From the NCBI RefSeq assembly GCF_003946605.1, contig NZ_RHOQ01000001.1, positions 496,001-560,000 of the forward strand: DNA of 64,000 nt, in the 5' to 3' direction. Positions 48,124 to 59,683 of this stretch are shown here, piece by piece. Below the pieces are notes generated by a model that was not told the origin of the DNA, ran no database searches, and was given only the letters and a program-made list of their open reading frames with translations. The DNA is from Companilactobacillus baiquanensis (GTDB lineage: Bacteria; Bacillota; Bacilli; Lactobacillales; Lactobacillaceae). Each line of letters opens with the position of its first letter. Positions within the stretch are counted from its first letter, which is position 1. The translations under genes were made by a program, and so were the position numbers.

Positions 48124-48140
48124 GGTATATTACTTATACC
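48124..48140 (+). promoter_or_regulatory. Inverted repeat upstream of uspA
   Basis: GGTATA-TTACT-TATACC is a perfect 6-bp inverted repeat 24 nt upstream of the uspA start, inside an AT-rich promoter-like region. It may be an operator or part of the -10 region. No clear -35/-10 pair was found. Confidence 0.35.
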
Positions 48141-48163
48141 AATACAATAACGGGGTGATTATT

Positions 48164-48643
48164 ATGTTACAACAATACAAAAACATTCTCGTACCAATCG
48201 ATGGATCCTTTGAAGCTGAATTAGCTTTCAAAAAGGCTGTCGAAGTAGCAAAAAGAAATAAGGCCGCTGTACACTTACTACATGTAATTGATACACGTGC
48301 ATTTCAAAATGTTTCTAGTTTTGATTCAACTATGGTTGAACAAATCACAGAAAAAGCAAAAGAAACAGTTAAAGGTTATGTTAAAACAGCCAAGGATGCT
48401 GGATTAACTGAGATCGATTATAGTATCGAATACGGTGCCCCTAAAGCAATCATTGCTAATGACTTCCCTAAGAAATTAGGTGTTGATTTAATCATGATCG
48501 GTGCAACTGGTTTAAATGCTATGGAAAGATTGTTAATTGGTTCTGTTACAGAATATGTAACAAGAACAGCAGCTTGTGATGTACTGGTTGTTAGAACTGA
48601 TTTAGATAATAATCCAATTAAAAATGTTAAAAAGAATAAATAG
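48164..48643 (+). CDS. uspA: Universal stress protein UspA family
   Basis: Single-domain Usp of 159 residues, probably ATP-binding and induced in stress or stationary phase. It begins NILVPIDGSFEAELAFKKAV. The ATP-binding signature is present as MIGATGLNAMERLLIGSVTEYV (G-2x-G-9x-G-S/T). I start at the ATG (48164), because the upstream GTG (48155) is within the GGGGTG Shine-Dalgarno. It has a bidirectional terminator after it. Target unknown. Confidence 0.9.
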   Translation: MLQQYKNILVPIDGSFEAELAFKKAVEVAKRNKAAVHLLHVIDTRAFQNVSSFDSTMVEQITEKAKETVKGYVKTAKDAGLTEIDYSIEYGAPKAIIANDFPKKLGVDLIMIGATGLNAMERLLIGSVTEYVTRTAACDVLVVRTDLDNNPIKNVKKNK

Positions 48644-48650
48644 TTAATAT

Positions 48651-48693
48651 TAAAAGAGTGAGTCGAATTTGAAATTCGACCCACTCTTTTTTT
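48651..48693. terminator. Bidirectional terminator between uspA and the XRE regulator
   Basis: AAAGAGTGAGTCGAATTT pairs with AAATTCGACCCACTCTTT across a very small loop, with T-runs on both strands. It ends both converging genes. Confidence 0.85.
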
Positions 48694-48712
48694 GAAATTA
48701 ATAAATTTTTAT

Positions 48713-49576
48713 TTAATTGTTAAATACGTTAAAGTCCATATCCTTAATTTTATCTTTTAATTTATTAAAGATATTTTTGTTATCAATAATACTTGAAAGT
48801 ACATAAGCTTTAATATAGTTTTCATCGGCTTTTTTACCTTCACGTGTACCAGCTTCAGCTAAAGAACTATACATCTCGTCTAGTTTGAACAGTGATTGTT
48901 CTTTTCTAGCAATATAAATACCTTCGCCAGCGTAATCTGCAGCTCTCTCATTATCACCCAGATTCAAAGAAAGATCAGACATATTAGCATAAATTGAAAT
49001 ACTATCGTGATAGTTTTCATCGCTAATTTTTTCAACACTAGCTTTGATCAAGTCTTTAGCTTGTTCAAAGTATACCTTTGCTTCATCAGTTGATTTCTTA
49101 TTGACATAAGCCTTGGCGGTGTAGATATCAATCAAGATATCATACATGTCAACGTTCGCAATATTGACATTCATCGCACGATTGAAATCGAATATAGCTT
49201 TGTCATAATTCTTGCTGAGTTCATATTCTACTAACCCATTGAAGAAATGAATCAACTTGATTTCTTGCTTATTATTGATATTGATATCACTTAATTTATT
49301 GAGTTTATTCTCAATAGCTTCATAATCGTCAAAGTAAAATGATTTTTTAATATCACTGATAATTGAATAAATCTGACTATCATCATTGACGATCACAAGG
49401 TTCATTGTGATACCCAGTCTTTCACAAATGCGAACCAAGATTTCCATACTTGGAATCTTATTTTTTTTCTCGATTAAACTAACTGTTGCCTGTGTGCATA
49501 TGCCATCGGCCAGCTCAGACTGAGAAATACCTCTGAGCTTTCTATAATGGCGAATTTTTTCACCTAAGATTTTCAT
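48713..49576 (-). CDS. XRE-family regulator with TPR-like C-terminal domain
   Basis: A 287-residue protein with an N-terminal helix-turn-helix (about 1-62: EKIRHYRKLRGISQSELADG, then IPSMEILVRICERLG). A C-terminal alpha-helical repeat region follows (about 70-287; IFDFNRAMNVNIANVDMYDI, AKVYFEQAKDLIKASVEKIS). This architecture resembles RRNPP-type peptide-sensing regulators (Rgg, PlcR, PrgX). No candidate signal-peptide gene is adjacent, so peptide control is only a possibility. It is monocistronic. Confidence 0.82.
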   Translation of the reverse strand: MKILGEKIRHYRKLRGISQSELADGICTQATVSLIEKKNKIPSMEILVRICERLGITMNLVIVNDDSQIYSIISDIKKSFYFDDYEAIENKLNKLSDININNKQEIKLIHFFNGLVEYELSKNYDKAIFDFNRAMNVNIANVDMYDILIDIYTAKAYVNKKSTDEAKVYFEQAKDLIKASVEKISDENYHDSISIYANMSDLSLNLGDNERAADYAGEGIYIARKEQSLFKLDEMYSSLAEAGTREGKKADENYIKAYVLSSIIDNKNIFNKLKDKIKDMDFNVFNN

Positions 49577-49627
49577 TTTAAACTACCCCATTCATTTATT
49601 AATTTCAGGATAATTTAAACAGTTCTT

Positions 49628-49653
49628 AAAAAAAGTTGCAAGGAATAAGCAAC
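49628..49653 (-). terminator. Weak terminator after gcvH, overlapping a possible XRE-gene promoter
   Basis: On the minus strand GTTGC-N9-GCAAC followed by seven T forms a 5-bp hairpin. The same stretch contains TTGCAA, which with TTAAAT 17 nt on could serve as promoter for the XRE gene. Confidence 0.45.
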
Positions 49654-49677
49654 AATAAATGTATTGGTTATAATTAT

Positions 49678-49971
49678 TTAATTATTCACTTCAAAAAGCC
49701 ATGCATCTTCTTCAGAACCATTTAATAGTTCCGGATTATCAGTTAACTTATCATTGATCTTAACAATCTTACCAGCAACTGGTGATTGTAGCTCAACAAC
49801 AGCTTTTTGTGCCTCAACCTCACCAGTTGAGTCACCGACTTTAATATCATGTCCTAATATTGGCAAATCGACAAACTTAACTTTACCTAAAGCTTCCTGT
49901 CCGATTTTCGTCAAACCGACACGTGTTGTCTCTTCTCCAACTTTAGTCCACAAATATTTTTTTTCAGACAT
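49678..49971 (-). CDS. gcvH: Glycine cleavage system H-like lipoyl protein
   Basis: Lipoyl-carrier domain of 97 residues. The lipoylation lysine is K56 in EVEAQKAVVELQSPVAG, and the C-terminal EDAWLFEV is typical. It is shorter than canonical GcvH (about 125). No gcvT or gcvP is in the window. In Firmicutes GcvH also relays lipoyl groups to other complexes, which may be its role here. I start at the ATG ending at 49971 (MSEKKYLWTK), 10 nt after rodA, with AAGGTAGG upstream. Confidence 0.82.
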   Translation of the reverse strand: MSEKKYLWTKVGEETTRVGLTKIGQEALGKVKFVDLPILGHDIKVGDSTGEVEAQKAVVELQSPVAGKIVKINDKLTDNPELLNGSEEDAWLFEVNN

Positions 49972-49981
49972 ACCCTCATAC

Positions 49982-51184
49982 CTACCTTTGATTAAATGTA
50001 CCATTTTCAAACATATAACTCTTATGATGGAATCTCATCGACATTATTAGACCAATACCAATCATATTTCCCAAAAGTGCCGATCCACCTTGCGAAATAA
50101 ATGGTAATGGAATACCTGTCAATGGTAACAGACCAATACTCATACCAATGTTTTCGAAAACGTGGAATAAGATCATCATGATAACACCAGTTGAAACATA
50201 AGCATAAAATTCATTTTTAGTATCAAAAGTGACTTGGATCATTTGATAAATTAATAAGAAATATAAGAATATCAAGACACATGAACCAATAAATCCAAAG
50301 TTTTCTCCCACAACAGAGAAAATCATATCTGATTCACGGACAGGAACATAGACATTAGAAACATTAAATCCTTTACCAAATAACTGTCCAGAACCAATTG
50401 CTTTCATATTCTGCCAAATTTGATACCCATTCTCTGAAGTATCTTGAGAAGGATTCAACCAACTATCAATTCTCGCAAATTGATAGGCTCTAAATCCAAA
50501 ATGGGATAACTGCGATCTTCCCCAATCAGTCGTAGCAAACATTAGTGCCACACCACCAATTACTGCGACGATTAAGAAAGCCGTTCCAATAATTTTCCAA
50601 TCGATACCTGAAACTAAAATAATACCACCTAAAATGGCGATAAATACCAACAATGTACCTAAGTCATTTTGCAATTTTAATAATACTAAAACTGGCAATG
50701 TCCAAAGAATTAATTTTCCTAATAATGAAAAATCACTTTTTAGAGTATGACTTCTAAATTCAGTATTATGATTCGTTACGATCTTGCTAAGCATTAATAT
50801 ATACGCCGGTTTCATTACTTCAGACGGCTGGAACGTAAACGGACCTAAAGCAAACCAACTTTTTGCACCTGTTTGAGCAAAATAAGTTCTACTGTATAAA
50901 ACTAAAACTAATACCAGTAACGCTAATCCACCAAAATAGGCTATATTTGCGACCTGCCAAAGTTGCTCAGCATCTAGCTGCATTATAACGACAACAATAA
51001 CAGCTCCAATGGCATACCATACTATTTGTGATGCAACATTTTTCAAGGGATTTTGAGAATCTTGAATTGTTGCAACGTAAATAGACATCAAGCCGATAAG
51101 GGCAAGCATCATAACCGAAAAGATGACCCCATAATCAATTCTTGATTCTAAATCATTTTCTCTTTTATTATTTTTTATTTGCAT
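49982..51184 (-). CDS. rodA: RodA/FtsW-type peptidoglycan polymerase (SEDS), RodA
   Basis: SEDS glycosyltransferase of the elongation machinery; it polymerises lipid II with a class B PBP. The 400-residue protein has about ten transmembrane helices. Signatures include FQPSEVMKPAYIL, LGTLLVFIAILGGI and LPLTGIPLPFISQGGSALL near the C-terminus. Clustering with mbl and murA, and a separate dcw PBP elsewhere, favour RodA over FtsW. Confidence 0.88.
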   Translation of the reverse strand: MQIKNNKRENDLESRIDYGVIFSVMMLALIGLMSIYVATIQDSQNPLKNVASQIVWYAIGAVIVVVIMQLDAEQLWQVANIAYFGGLALLVLVLVLYSRTYFAQTGAKSWFALGPFTFQPSEVMKPAYILMLSKIVTNHNTEFRSHTLKSDFSLLGKLILWTLPVLVLLKLQNDLGTLLVFIAILGGIILVSGIDWKIIGTAFLIVAVIGGVALMFATTDWGRSQLSHFGFRAYQFARIDSWLNPSQDTSENGYQIWQNMKAIGSGQLFGKGFNVSNVYVPVRESDMIFSVVGENFGFIGSCVLIFLYFLLIYQMIQVTFDTKNEFYAYVSTGVIMMILFHVFENIGMSIGLLPLTGIPLPFISQGGSALLGNMIGIGLIMSMRFHHKSYMFENGTFNQR

Positions 51185-51195
51185 TTTAACACCTA

Positions 51196-51417
51196 TTAAT
51201 GATTATGTAGATTATACTGCATCAATAATTCATTTATTGCATCGTCAAGTTTTACTGACTTAAAAGGTGTGTCGTTACTTTCAACGTATGATAAGTAACG
51301 CTCACCTTCTTTTTTTATTGTACCAATGTACTTTTTACCATTCCAAAGTTCATAAACTTCAGGATCGTCACTGATATCTTTTAAACTAATTTCAATTGCT
51401 TTCTTTTTTCTAACCAT
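51196..51417 (-). CDS. DUF2969 family protein
   Basis: A 73-residue cytoplasmic protein beginning MVRKKKAIEISLKDISDD, with WNGKKYIGTIKKEG in the middle. I recognise the DUF2969 family restricted to lactobacilli and relatives. Function unknown. It sits between yidD and rodA with short gaps, so a link to envelope growth is possible but unproven. Confidence 0.8.
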   Translation of the reverse strand: MVRKKKAIEISLKDISDDPEVYELWNGKKYIGTIKKEGERYLSYVESNDTPFKSVKLDDAINELLMQYNLHNH

Positions 51418-51426
51418 TAAATCTTC

Positions 51427-51717
51427 CTATTCTTTACTATGAAATTTCTTAGCAATAATCTCGTCTTCATAATCTTCAGGATGAGGATTACGAAAAATGG
51501 TGAAATTATCCGGAACAGGATCCACTCCACCACGAACAAAGGGATTGCATCGCAAAATACGAGAAATTCCCATAATTGCTCCTAAAATAGCACCATGCTT
51601 TTTTACGGCATCAATAAAATAAGTGGAACATGTTGGATAATATCGGCAACTAGGTGGTAATACTGGAGAAATAAATTTCTGGTAAATTCTGACTAAGCCA
51701 ATTAATATTTTTTTCAC
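51427..51717 (-). CDS. yidD: Membrane protein insertion efficiency factor YidD
   Basis: Small amphipathic membrane-associated protein (96 residues) assisting YidC-dependent insertion. It has the conserved cysteine pattern [12 protein letters not shown] and [17 protein letters not shown]. The C-terminal extension ([18 protein letters not shown]) is acidic. It follows the EpuA-like gene by 4 nt. Confidence 0.92.
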   Translation of the reverse strand: MKKILIGLVRIYQKFISPVLPPSCRYYPTCSTYFIDAVKKHGAILGAIMGISRILRCNPFVRGGVDPVPDNFTIFRNPHPEDYEDEIIAKKFHSKE

Positions 51718-51721
51718 TTAG

Positions 51722-51904
51722 CTACCGTAGAAAATCTATCATATGAATCCATGTACCAGGCCACAAAACAGCCAATGGATTTGATCCACCAAGTGCAGAA
51801 CCGATTAACATGCCAAGAATAAAGAAAATCAGAATAAGCAGAAATACCCAACCTATTTTTCGAAAAATATCTTTACGATATTCCCTACCAAAATCTTTTT
51901 TCAT
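51722..51904 (-). CDS. epuA: EpuA-like small membrane protein
   Basis: A 60-residue protein with a basic, charged N-terminus (MKKDFGREYRKDIFRKIG) and one transmembrane helix (WVFLLILIFFILGMLIGSAL). An external tail, WPGTWIHMIDFLR, follows. It matches the EpuA family (sometimes labelled RNA polymerase subunit beta in databases, without evidence) found near murA in streptococci and lactobacilli. Function unknown. Confidence 0.7.
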   Translation of the reverse strand: MKKDFGREYRKDIFRKIGWVFLLILIFFILGMLIGSALGGSNPLAVLWPGTWIHMIDFLR

Positions 51905-51911
51905 TATTCAC

Positions 51912-52901
51912 CTAGTATTTTTTATGTTTTTCGATATTTTCAAGCAAAATTCCAGTTCCTAAGGCAACAGAATCAAGCGGACTTTCAGTCATTAAAACAG
52001 GAACTTCCAACTGTTCAGCCAATAATTTATCTAGATTCTTAAGTAATGATCCACCACCAGTGAGCATAATACCGCGATCAATAATATCAGCAGATAGTTC
52101 TGGAGGTGTTTGTTCTAGAACACCTTTAGCTGCTTCGACGATTTGAAGAACACCATCATGCAATGCTTCTTCAATTTCTTTTTCATTAACTGTGATTTCT
52201 TTTGGCAAACCAGTAACAATATCAATACCACTAGCAGAAAAAGTAACTTTTTCATCTGACTCCATTGCAGAACCAATTTCAATCTTGATTTGCTCTGAGG
52301 TTCTTTCACCTATAATTAAACCATGATTTGATTTAACATAAGCTTGGATAGCACTAGTCATCTTATCACCAGCAAAGCGTAACGAACGACTGGTTACTAC
52401 ATCACCCATTGAAAGAACGGCGATATCACTAGTACCACCACCAATATCAATAACCATATTACCTTGAGGTTTGAAAATATCAAGGCCCGCTCCAACTGCA
52501 GCGACTTTAGGTTCAAATTGTAAATAAACCTTTCCACCACCAGCTTGTTCAGCCGCCTCAATAATTGATTTCTGCTCAACTGGCGTTACATTAGTTGGAG
52601 CACATATCATAATTGTTGGTTTTGAAAAACGACTTCTAACATTTAATTTATCAATAAAATATTGAAGCATTTTTTCAGTGATATTAAAATCAGCAATTAC
52701 TCCATCTTTTAGTGGACGGATGGCTTTAATATTTGCAGGGGTTCTACCCACCATTTGATAAGCATCCTGTCCAACCGCAACAACATCATCATTCTTAGTG
52801 TTGATTGCTACTACTGAAGGTTCGTTTAATACGATACCTTCTCCTTTTACATCAATAAGTACATTTGCTGTACCCAAATCAATTCCTAGATATTTCGACA
52901 T
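51912..52901 (-). CDS. mbl: MreB paralogue (Mbl/MreBH-type)
   Basis: Second actin-like cell-shape protein, about 329 residues. It has [13 protein letters not shown] (phosphate 1), DIGGGTSDIAVLSMGDVV (phosphate 2) and GIMLTGGGSLL. I start at the ATG ending at 52901, with GGAGG at 7 nt; the longer frame to 52994 would include the murA terminator. It shares the operon with rodA, matching a role in lateral wall synthesis alongside MreB. Confidence 0.92.
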   Translation of the reverse strand: MSKYLGIDLGTANVLIDVKGEGIVLNEPSVVAINTKNDDVVAVGQDAYQMVGRTPANIKAIRPLKDGVIADFNITEKMLQYFIDKLNVRSRFSKPTIMICAPTNVTPVEQKSIIEAAEQAGGGKVYLQFEPKVAAVGAGLDIFKPQGNMVIDIGGGTSDIAVLSMGDVVTSRSLRFAGDKMTSAIQAYVKSNHGLIIGERTSEQIKIEIGSAMESDEKVTFSASGIDIVTGLPKEITVNEKEIEEALHDGVLQIVEAAKGVLEQTPPELSADIIDRGIMLTGGGSLLKNLDKLLAEQLEVPVLMTESPLDSVALGTGILLENIEKHKKY

Positions 52902-52930
52902 ACTATATCCTCCAAAATCTAAACAAAAAA

Positions 52931-52939
52931 AGTATATCA
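52931..52939 (-). promoter_or_regulatory. mbl operon extended -10 promoter
   Basis: On the minus strand TGATATACT is an extended -10 located about 30 nt upstream of the mbl start and downstream of the murA terminator. The -35 is poor. Confidence 0.48.
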
Positions 52940-52970
52940 TAACAAGCGCAATCATTAAATTGCCATAAAT

Positions 52971-53000
52971 AAAAAAAGAAAGTGGATCAACCACTTTCTA
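52971..53000 (-). terminator. murA terminator overlapping its stop codon
   Basis: On the minus strand AGAAAGTGG-TTGAT-CCACTTTCT is followed by T-run. The 5' arm begins at the last base of the murA stop codon. Confidence 0.85.
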
Positions 53001-54320
53001 AGCCAATTTATTGATGCTTGAAACGGTATGTAATACTAAAGTTTCTCTTCCGTCTTTATCAATTGAAACACGTCTTATATTGGCGCCTAAACTTCTTAAC
53101 TTTTCAGTGAAATGATAATAACCACGATCTAAATATTGCAAATTAGAAACTCTTGTTTCTCCTTCAGCAACAATACCTGCTAATACTAAAGCAGCGGCAG
53201 CTCTCAAATCAGTTGCAGATACTTTAGCACCTGTTAATTGCGCAGGTCCAAACATAATTACAGAATTACCTTCTATCTTATAATCAGCCTTCATTTTACC
53301 AAATTCAGGGAAATGCATGAAACGATTCTCAAAAACAGTCTCCGTCATAACGGTAGTTCCCAAACTTAACAATTGGACCAAAGTCATTTGTGCTTGCATA
53401 TCTGTTGGGAATCCAGGATGTGGTAAAGTCTTAACATCAACCGGCTGAAGATTATCAGTTCCAATGACTCTAATGCCTTCATCAGATTCTAAAATATTTA
53501 CGCCCATTTCTTTTAATTTAGAAATTAGTGGGCGATTATGGATTGAAATAGCATCCTTGATCATAATGTCACCACCTGTAACAGCGGCGGCAACCATGAA
53601 TGTACCAGCTTCGATCCTATCTTGCATGATTGAATGTTCACAACCATGTAAAGCTTTAACGCCTCGGATACGGATGGTATTAGTACCAGCGCCACTAATA
53701 TCTCCACCCATTTTGCTTAAAACATTAGCAAGATCTACAATTTCCGGCTCACGAGCGGCATTATCGATAACTGTCTCTCCATCAGCCAAAGTTGCAGCCA
53801 TCATAATATTTTGAGTAGCACCAACGCTAGGGAAATCTAGATAAATGTTAGTTCCCTTCAAACCAGAAGTTTTCGCGTCTATGAAGCCACCGTTTTGTTG
53901 AAACTCTGCACCCATTGCTTCTAATCCCTTAATATGCAAATCAATGGGACGTGAGCCAATAGCACAGCCACCAGGCATAGCTACATGAGCTTCTTTATTA
54001 CGCGCTAACAATGGGCCTAAGACCACAATTGAAGCACGCATTTTATCGACTAGTTCTTCTGGTGCAGTTGTTAAAATTCCTTTTGTTGCATTAACTGTTA
54101 ATATTTCATTATCTTCATCAAAAGTTACATCAGCACCAAGTGCTCGTAACATTTTTGTCATCGTTATGACGTCTGACAACGGAGGGATATTTGTTAGGCT
54201 CACTTCCCCTGAAGAGGCTAAGAGTGTAGCCGCTAAAATTGGTAGCGCGGCGTTTTTAGCCCCTTCAATTTTAACAGTTCCCTTTAACTTAGATGGTCCA
54301 TTTACGATAATTTGTTGCAC
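52998..54320 (-). CDS. murA: UDP-N-acetylglucosamine 1-carboxyvinyltransferase MurA
   Basis: First committed step of peptidoglycan synthesis: transfers enolpyruvate from PEP to UDP-GlcNAc. About 440 residues with [12 protein letters not shown] near the N-terminus and the catalytic, fosfomycin-reactive Cys at C119 ([15 protein letters not shown]). I start at GTG (54320); the longer frame's TTG overlaps the GGAGG Shine-Dalgarno. It follows the DUF1146 gene, as murAA does in Bacillus. Whether a second MurA exists is outside this window. Confidence 0.95.
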   Translation of the reverse strand: MQQIIVNGPSKLKGTVKIEGAKNAALPILAATLLASSGEVSLTNIPPLSDVITMTKMLRALGADVTFDEDNEILTVNATKGILTTAPEELVDKMRASIVVLGPLLARNKEAHVAMPGGCAIGSRPIDLHIKGLEAMGAEFQQNGGFIDAKTSGLKGTNIYLDFPSVGATQNIMMAATLADGETVIDNAAREPEIVDLANVLSKMGGDISGAGTNTIRIRGVKALHGCEHSIMQDRIEAGTFMVAAAVTGGDIMIKDAISIHNRPLISKLKEMGVNILESDEGIRVIGTDNLQPVDVKTLPHPGFPTDMQAQMTLVQLLSLGTTVMTETVFENRFMHFPEFGKMKADYKIEGNSVIMFGPAQLTGAKVSATDLRAAAALVLAGIVAEGETRVSNLQYLDRGYYHFTEKLRSLGANIRRVSIDKDGRETLVLHTVSSINKLA

Positions 54321-54354
54321 AATATTTTCCTCCAAAATGCTGGAATCATTAGAA

Positions 54355-54588
54355 TTAGAAAAGTAAGGTCAAGTTTTGTGAAACACTGATTATGTTCAAG
54401 AAGAAAGAACTGACAGTGTATCCTAAAGCAACTGCTAAGAATGCAATTAATAACTGTAACATTCTAGGATTAACTGTTTTATTGTAAATTTTTTTCCAGT
54501 CAATAACTTGTAGACAATTAAAACTTAGCCAAATAAAAACTACGTGACTGACTAATGTAAAAATTGCATTAATTCCTAGATTTTGCAT
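54355..54588 (-). CDS. DUF1146 (YwzB-like) membrane protein
   Basis: A 77-residue protein with two transmembrane helices (about 5-24 and 45-65) and the family loop [15 protein letters not shown]1146 genes lie between the ATP synthase operon and murA in Bacillus and lactobacilli, exactly as here. Function unknown. GAGG precedes the ATG. Confidence 0.85.
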   Translation of the reverse strand: MQNLGINAIFTLVSHVVFIWLSFNCLQVIDWKKIYNKTVNPRMLQLLIAFLAVALGYTVSSFFLNIISVSQNLTLLF

Positions 54589-54603
54589 TCTGTAACCTCA
54601 CTT

Positions 54604-54612
54604 TGTATAGCA
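54604..54612 (-). promoter_or_regulatory. Extended -10 promoter of DUF1146-murA
   Basis: On the minus strand TGCTATACA (extended -10) lies about 16 nt before the DUF1146 start, after the ATP synthase terminator. No good -35. The spacing leaves only a very short leader. Confidence 0.38.
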
Positions 54613-54671
54613 TAACACTGTCATAATGATATGTTTTACTTTATTAAAAATACTTAACTCTTTTCATAGTA

Positions 54672-54718
54672 CCAAAAAAAGGGCAAAGACTAAACCCGAA
54701 AGTTTTATCTTTGCCCTT
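54672..54718 (-). terminator. ATP synthase operon terminator
   Basis: On the minus strand GGGCAAAGA pairs with TCTTTGCCC (54708-54716 with 54681-54689), with an inner AAAC/GTTT pairing, then a run of seven T right after atpC. Confidence 0.88.
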
Positions 54719-54724
54719 TTATTT

Positions 54725-55168
54725 TTATAATTTGGTATCTTCGTGTGAACTAACATTAATTCTGTTGATAGCTTTACGCAATGATACTTCTGCACGATCA
54801 AGATCGTCCACATTATGTTTTTCTTTAGCTGTTTGAATTTTCTTCTCAGCTTTTTCTTTTGCATATTTGGCACGTCTTAGATCGATATTTATAGCTCTCT
54901 CGGCACTATTGGCAACAATAGAAACGAGATTATTGCTGAACTCCAAAAATCCACCGTTAACTGCAATTGAATCTTCATGATCAGGACTATCTGGACGTTT
55001 AACACGTACTTCATCGATCTTTAACGGAGCGATGATTGGTTCGTGATTAGACATAATACCGATATTCCCACTGATCGTACTTGCAACGATAAGATTTGCA
55101 TGATGGTCATAAACAACACCATCAGGAGTGACAATATTGACCGTCATTGATTCACTTTGATCAGCCAT
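54725..55168 (-). CDS. atpC: ATP synthase F1 epsilon subunit
   Basis: Rotor-stalk subunit that couples and inhibits F1; 147 residues. The N-terminal beta sandwich (MTVNIVTPDGVVYDHHANLI, then GNIGIMSNHEPIIAPLK) is followed by a helical hairpin (RAKYAKEKAEKKIQTAKEKH). Last gene of the atp operon. Confidence 0.95.
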   Translation of the reverse strand: MADQSESMTVNIVTPDGVVYDHHANLIVASTISGNIGIMSNHEPIIAPLKIDEVRVKRPDSPDHEDSIAVNGGFLEFSNNLVSIVANSAERAINIDLRRAKYAKEKAEKKIQTAKEKHNVDDLDRAEVSLRKAINRINVSSHEDTKL

Positions 55169-55185
55169 ATTATTCCCCTCCCTTA

Positions 55186-56652
<1,467 letters not shown>

Positions 56653-56657
56653 CTAAA

Positions 56658-57575
56658 CTATTCTAGTGCAGCAGCACCGCCGACAATTTCAGTAATCTCT
56701 GTAGTAATTTGAGCTTGACGAGCACGATTATAGTGCAATGAAAGATCAGAGATCAATTCATCAGCATTATCAGTAGCACTCTTCATGGCTGTAACAGAAG
56801 CAGCATGTTCAGCTGTTTTTGCATCCATGATTGCTCCGAAAGTTAAGCATTCAATATATTGAGGTACAAGTGAAGCCAATACTACTTCAGCACTTGGTTC
56901 TGTTAGATATTCACTAGCAATGTGCTCTTCCTCAGGTGTTGTATCTTTAGGTTTAGATAATGGTAATAATTTATCATTAGTAAATCTTGATACAAGTGAG
57001 TTGACATGGTGGTTATGACAAACATAAATTTCATCAAAGCTACCTGCTTGATATAATTGTAAAATGGTTTTCACAATAGGCTTTATATCTTCAACTTCAG
57101 GAACATCTGGTAAACCACGATATTCGTAAGCTATATCGTAACCACGTGTCTTAAAGAACTCAGTTCCGGTATTGCCCAATGAAACAATTGTAAATTTACT
57201 TTTATCGTTATGATATTTCTCTTTAAAAAGATCCATCATAGCTTTTAAAATATTACTATTGTATCCACCGACAAGTCCACGGTCACTAGTTATAACAACA
57301 TAAGCTGTCTTTTTGACTTCACGCACTCTAAGAAGATTATTAAGACTCATTGGATCCTTTGAGTTTCCACCAGCAGCAATCTCACTAAAGACATCGCCAA
57401 CTGTTAAGTGCCTTATAATTTCATCAACTTTGTTTGCATATAATTGATAAGCAATAGATTTCTTTTCAATACGAGAGAGTTTAGCACCAGAAACCATTTG
57501 CATGGCTCTTGTTATTTGACCGGTTTTCTTAGTAGAAGAAATTCTTCTTTTAATGTCCATAAGTGACTCAGCCAT
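56658..57575 (-). CDS. atpG: ATP synthase F1 gamma subunit
   Basis: Central rotor shaft, 305 residues. The N- and C-terminal helices (MDIKRRISSTKKTGQITRAM; ITTEITEIVGGAAALE) form the coiled coil inside alpha3beta3. The central Rossmann-like part has VITSDRGLVGGYNSN. Order atpA-G-D-C is standard. Confidence 0.96.
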   Translation of the reverse strand: MAESLMDIKRRISSTKKTGQITRAMQMVSGAKLSRIEKKSIAYQLYANKVDEIIRHLTVGDVFSEIAAGGNSKDPMSLNNLLRVREVKKTAYVVITSDRGLVGGYNSNILKAMMDLFKEKYHNDKSKFTIVSLGNTGTEFFKTRGYDIAYEYRGLPDVPEVEDIKPIVKTILQLYQAGSFDEIYVCHNHHVNSLVSRFTNDKLLPLSKPKDTTPEEEHIASEYLTEPSAEVVLASLVPQYIECLTFGAIMDAKTAEHAASVTAMKSATDNADELISDLSLHYNRARQAQITTEITEIVGGAAALE

Positions 57576-57592
57576 AATTTAAACCTCCTGTA

Positions 57593-59134
<1,542 letters not shown>

Positions 59135-59683
59135 TTATTTATTAACTAATAGCATGTTTTTGATGTCATTAAATCGCTTAACAACGCTTCCATCAATTAC
59201 TTGATCACCAACACGGATAATAACCCCACCGATGATTGAAGGATCGACCACTTTTGTTAAGTTTGCTTGTTTTACAGAAAAACGTTGTTTAACAACAGAT
59301 CTAAGATTCTCTTCTTGTTTTGAGTCAAGTGGAACTGTTGTTGTTACGGTAACTTCAACAATTCCATTGTCAACGTCATATCTTTCGATATAAGCATCGG
59401 CAATTTCAACCAAACAATCCATGCGATCACGATCAAAAAGCATACTTAAAAAATCTTGCATTAGTTCGCCCAAGCCAGATTTTAAAGTTTCTACAACTTT
59501 AGCTCTTTCAGTTCGGGAAACTGAACGTCCAGCAAATAATATATTCAAACCAGGATTAGCAAGATAAACTTTTTTTAGACCTTGTAGATCTTTTAAGTTT
59601 TCTTCAACAGATTCTCGTTCGACTGCAACTTCGTAGAGTGCTCTACTGTAGCGCTGCCCCACTTGAAATTTACTTAGTTTCAT
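59135..59683 (-). CDS. atpH: ATP synthase F1 delta subunit
   Basis: Peripheral-stalk subunit linking F1 to b; 182 residues. It has an N-terminal helical domain (KFQVGQRYSRALYEVAVER) and the C-terminal GGVIIRVGDQVIDGSV signature. It overlaps atpF by 14 nt. Confidence 0.95.
   Translation of the reverse strand: MKLSKFQVGQRYSRALYEVAVERESVEENLKDLQGLKKVYLANPGLNILFAGRSVSRTERAKVVETLKSGLGELMQDFLSMLFDRDRMDCLVEIADAYIERYDVDNGIVEVTVTTTVPLDSKQEENLRSVVKQRFSVKQANLTKVVDPSIIGGVIIRVGDQVIDGSVVKRFNDIKNMLLVNK

Noticed and set aside
48713-49677. Signal-peptide gene partner for the XRE-TPR regulator
   Set aside because: The flanks are only about 70-100 nt, filled by terminators and promoter. No short frame with a signal-like sequence was found on either strand.
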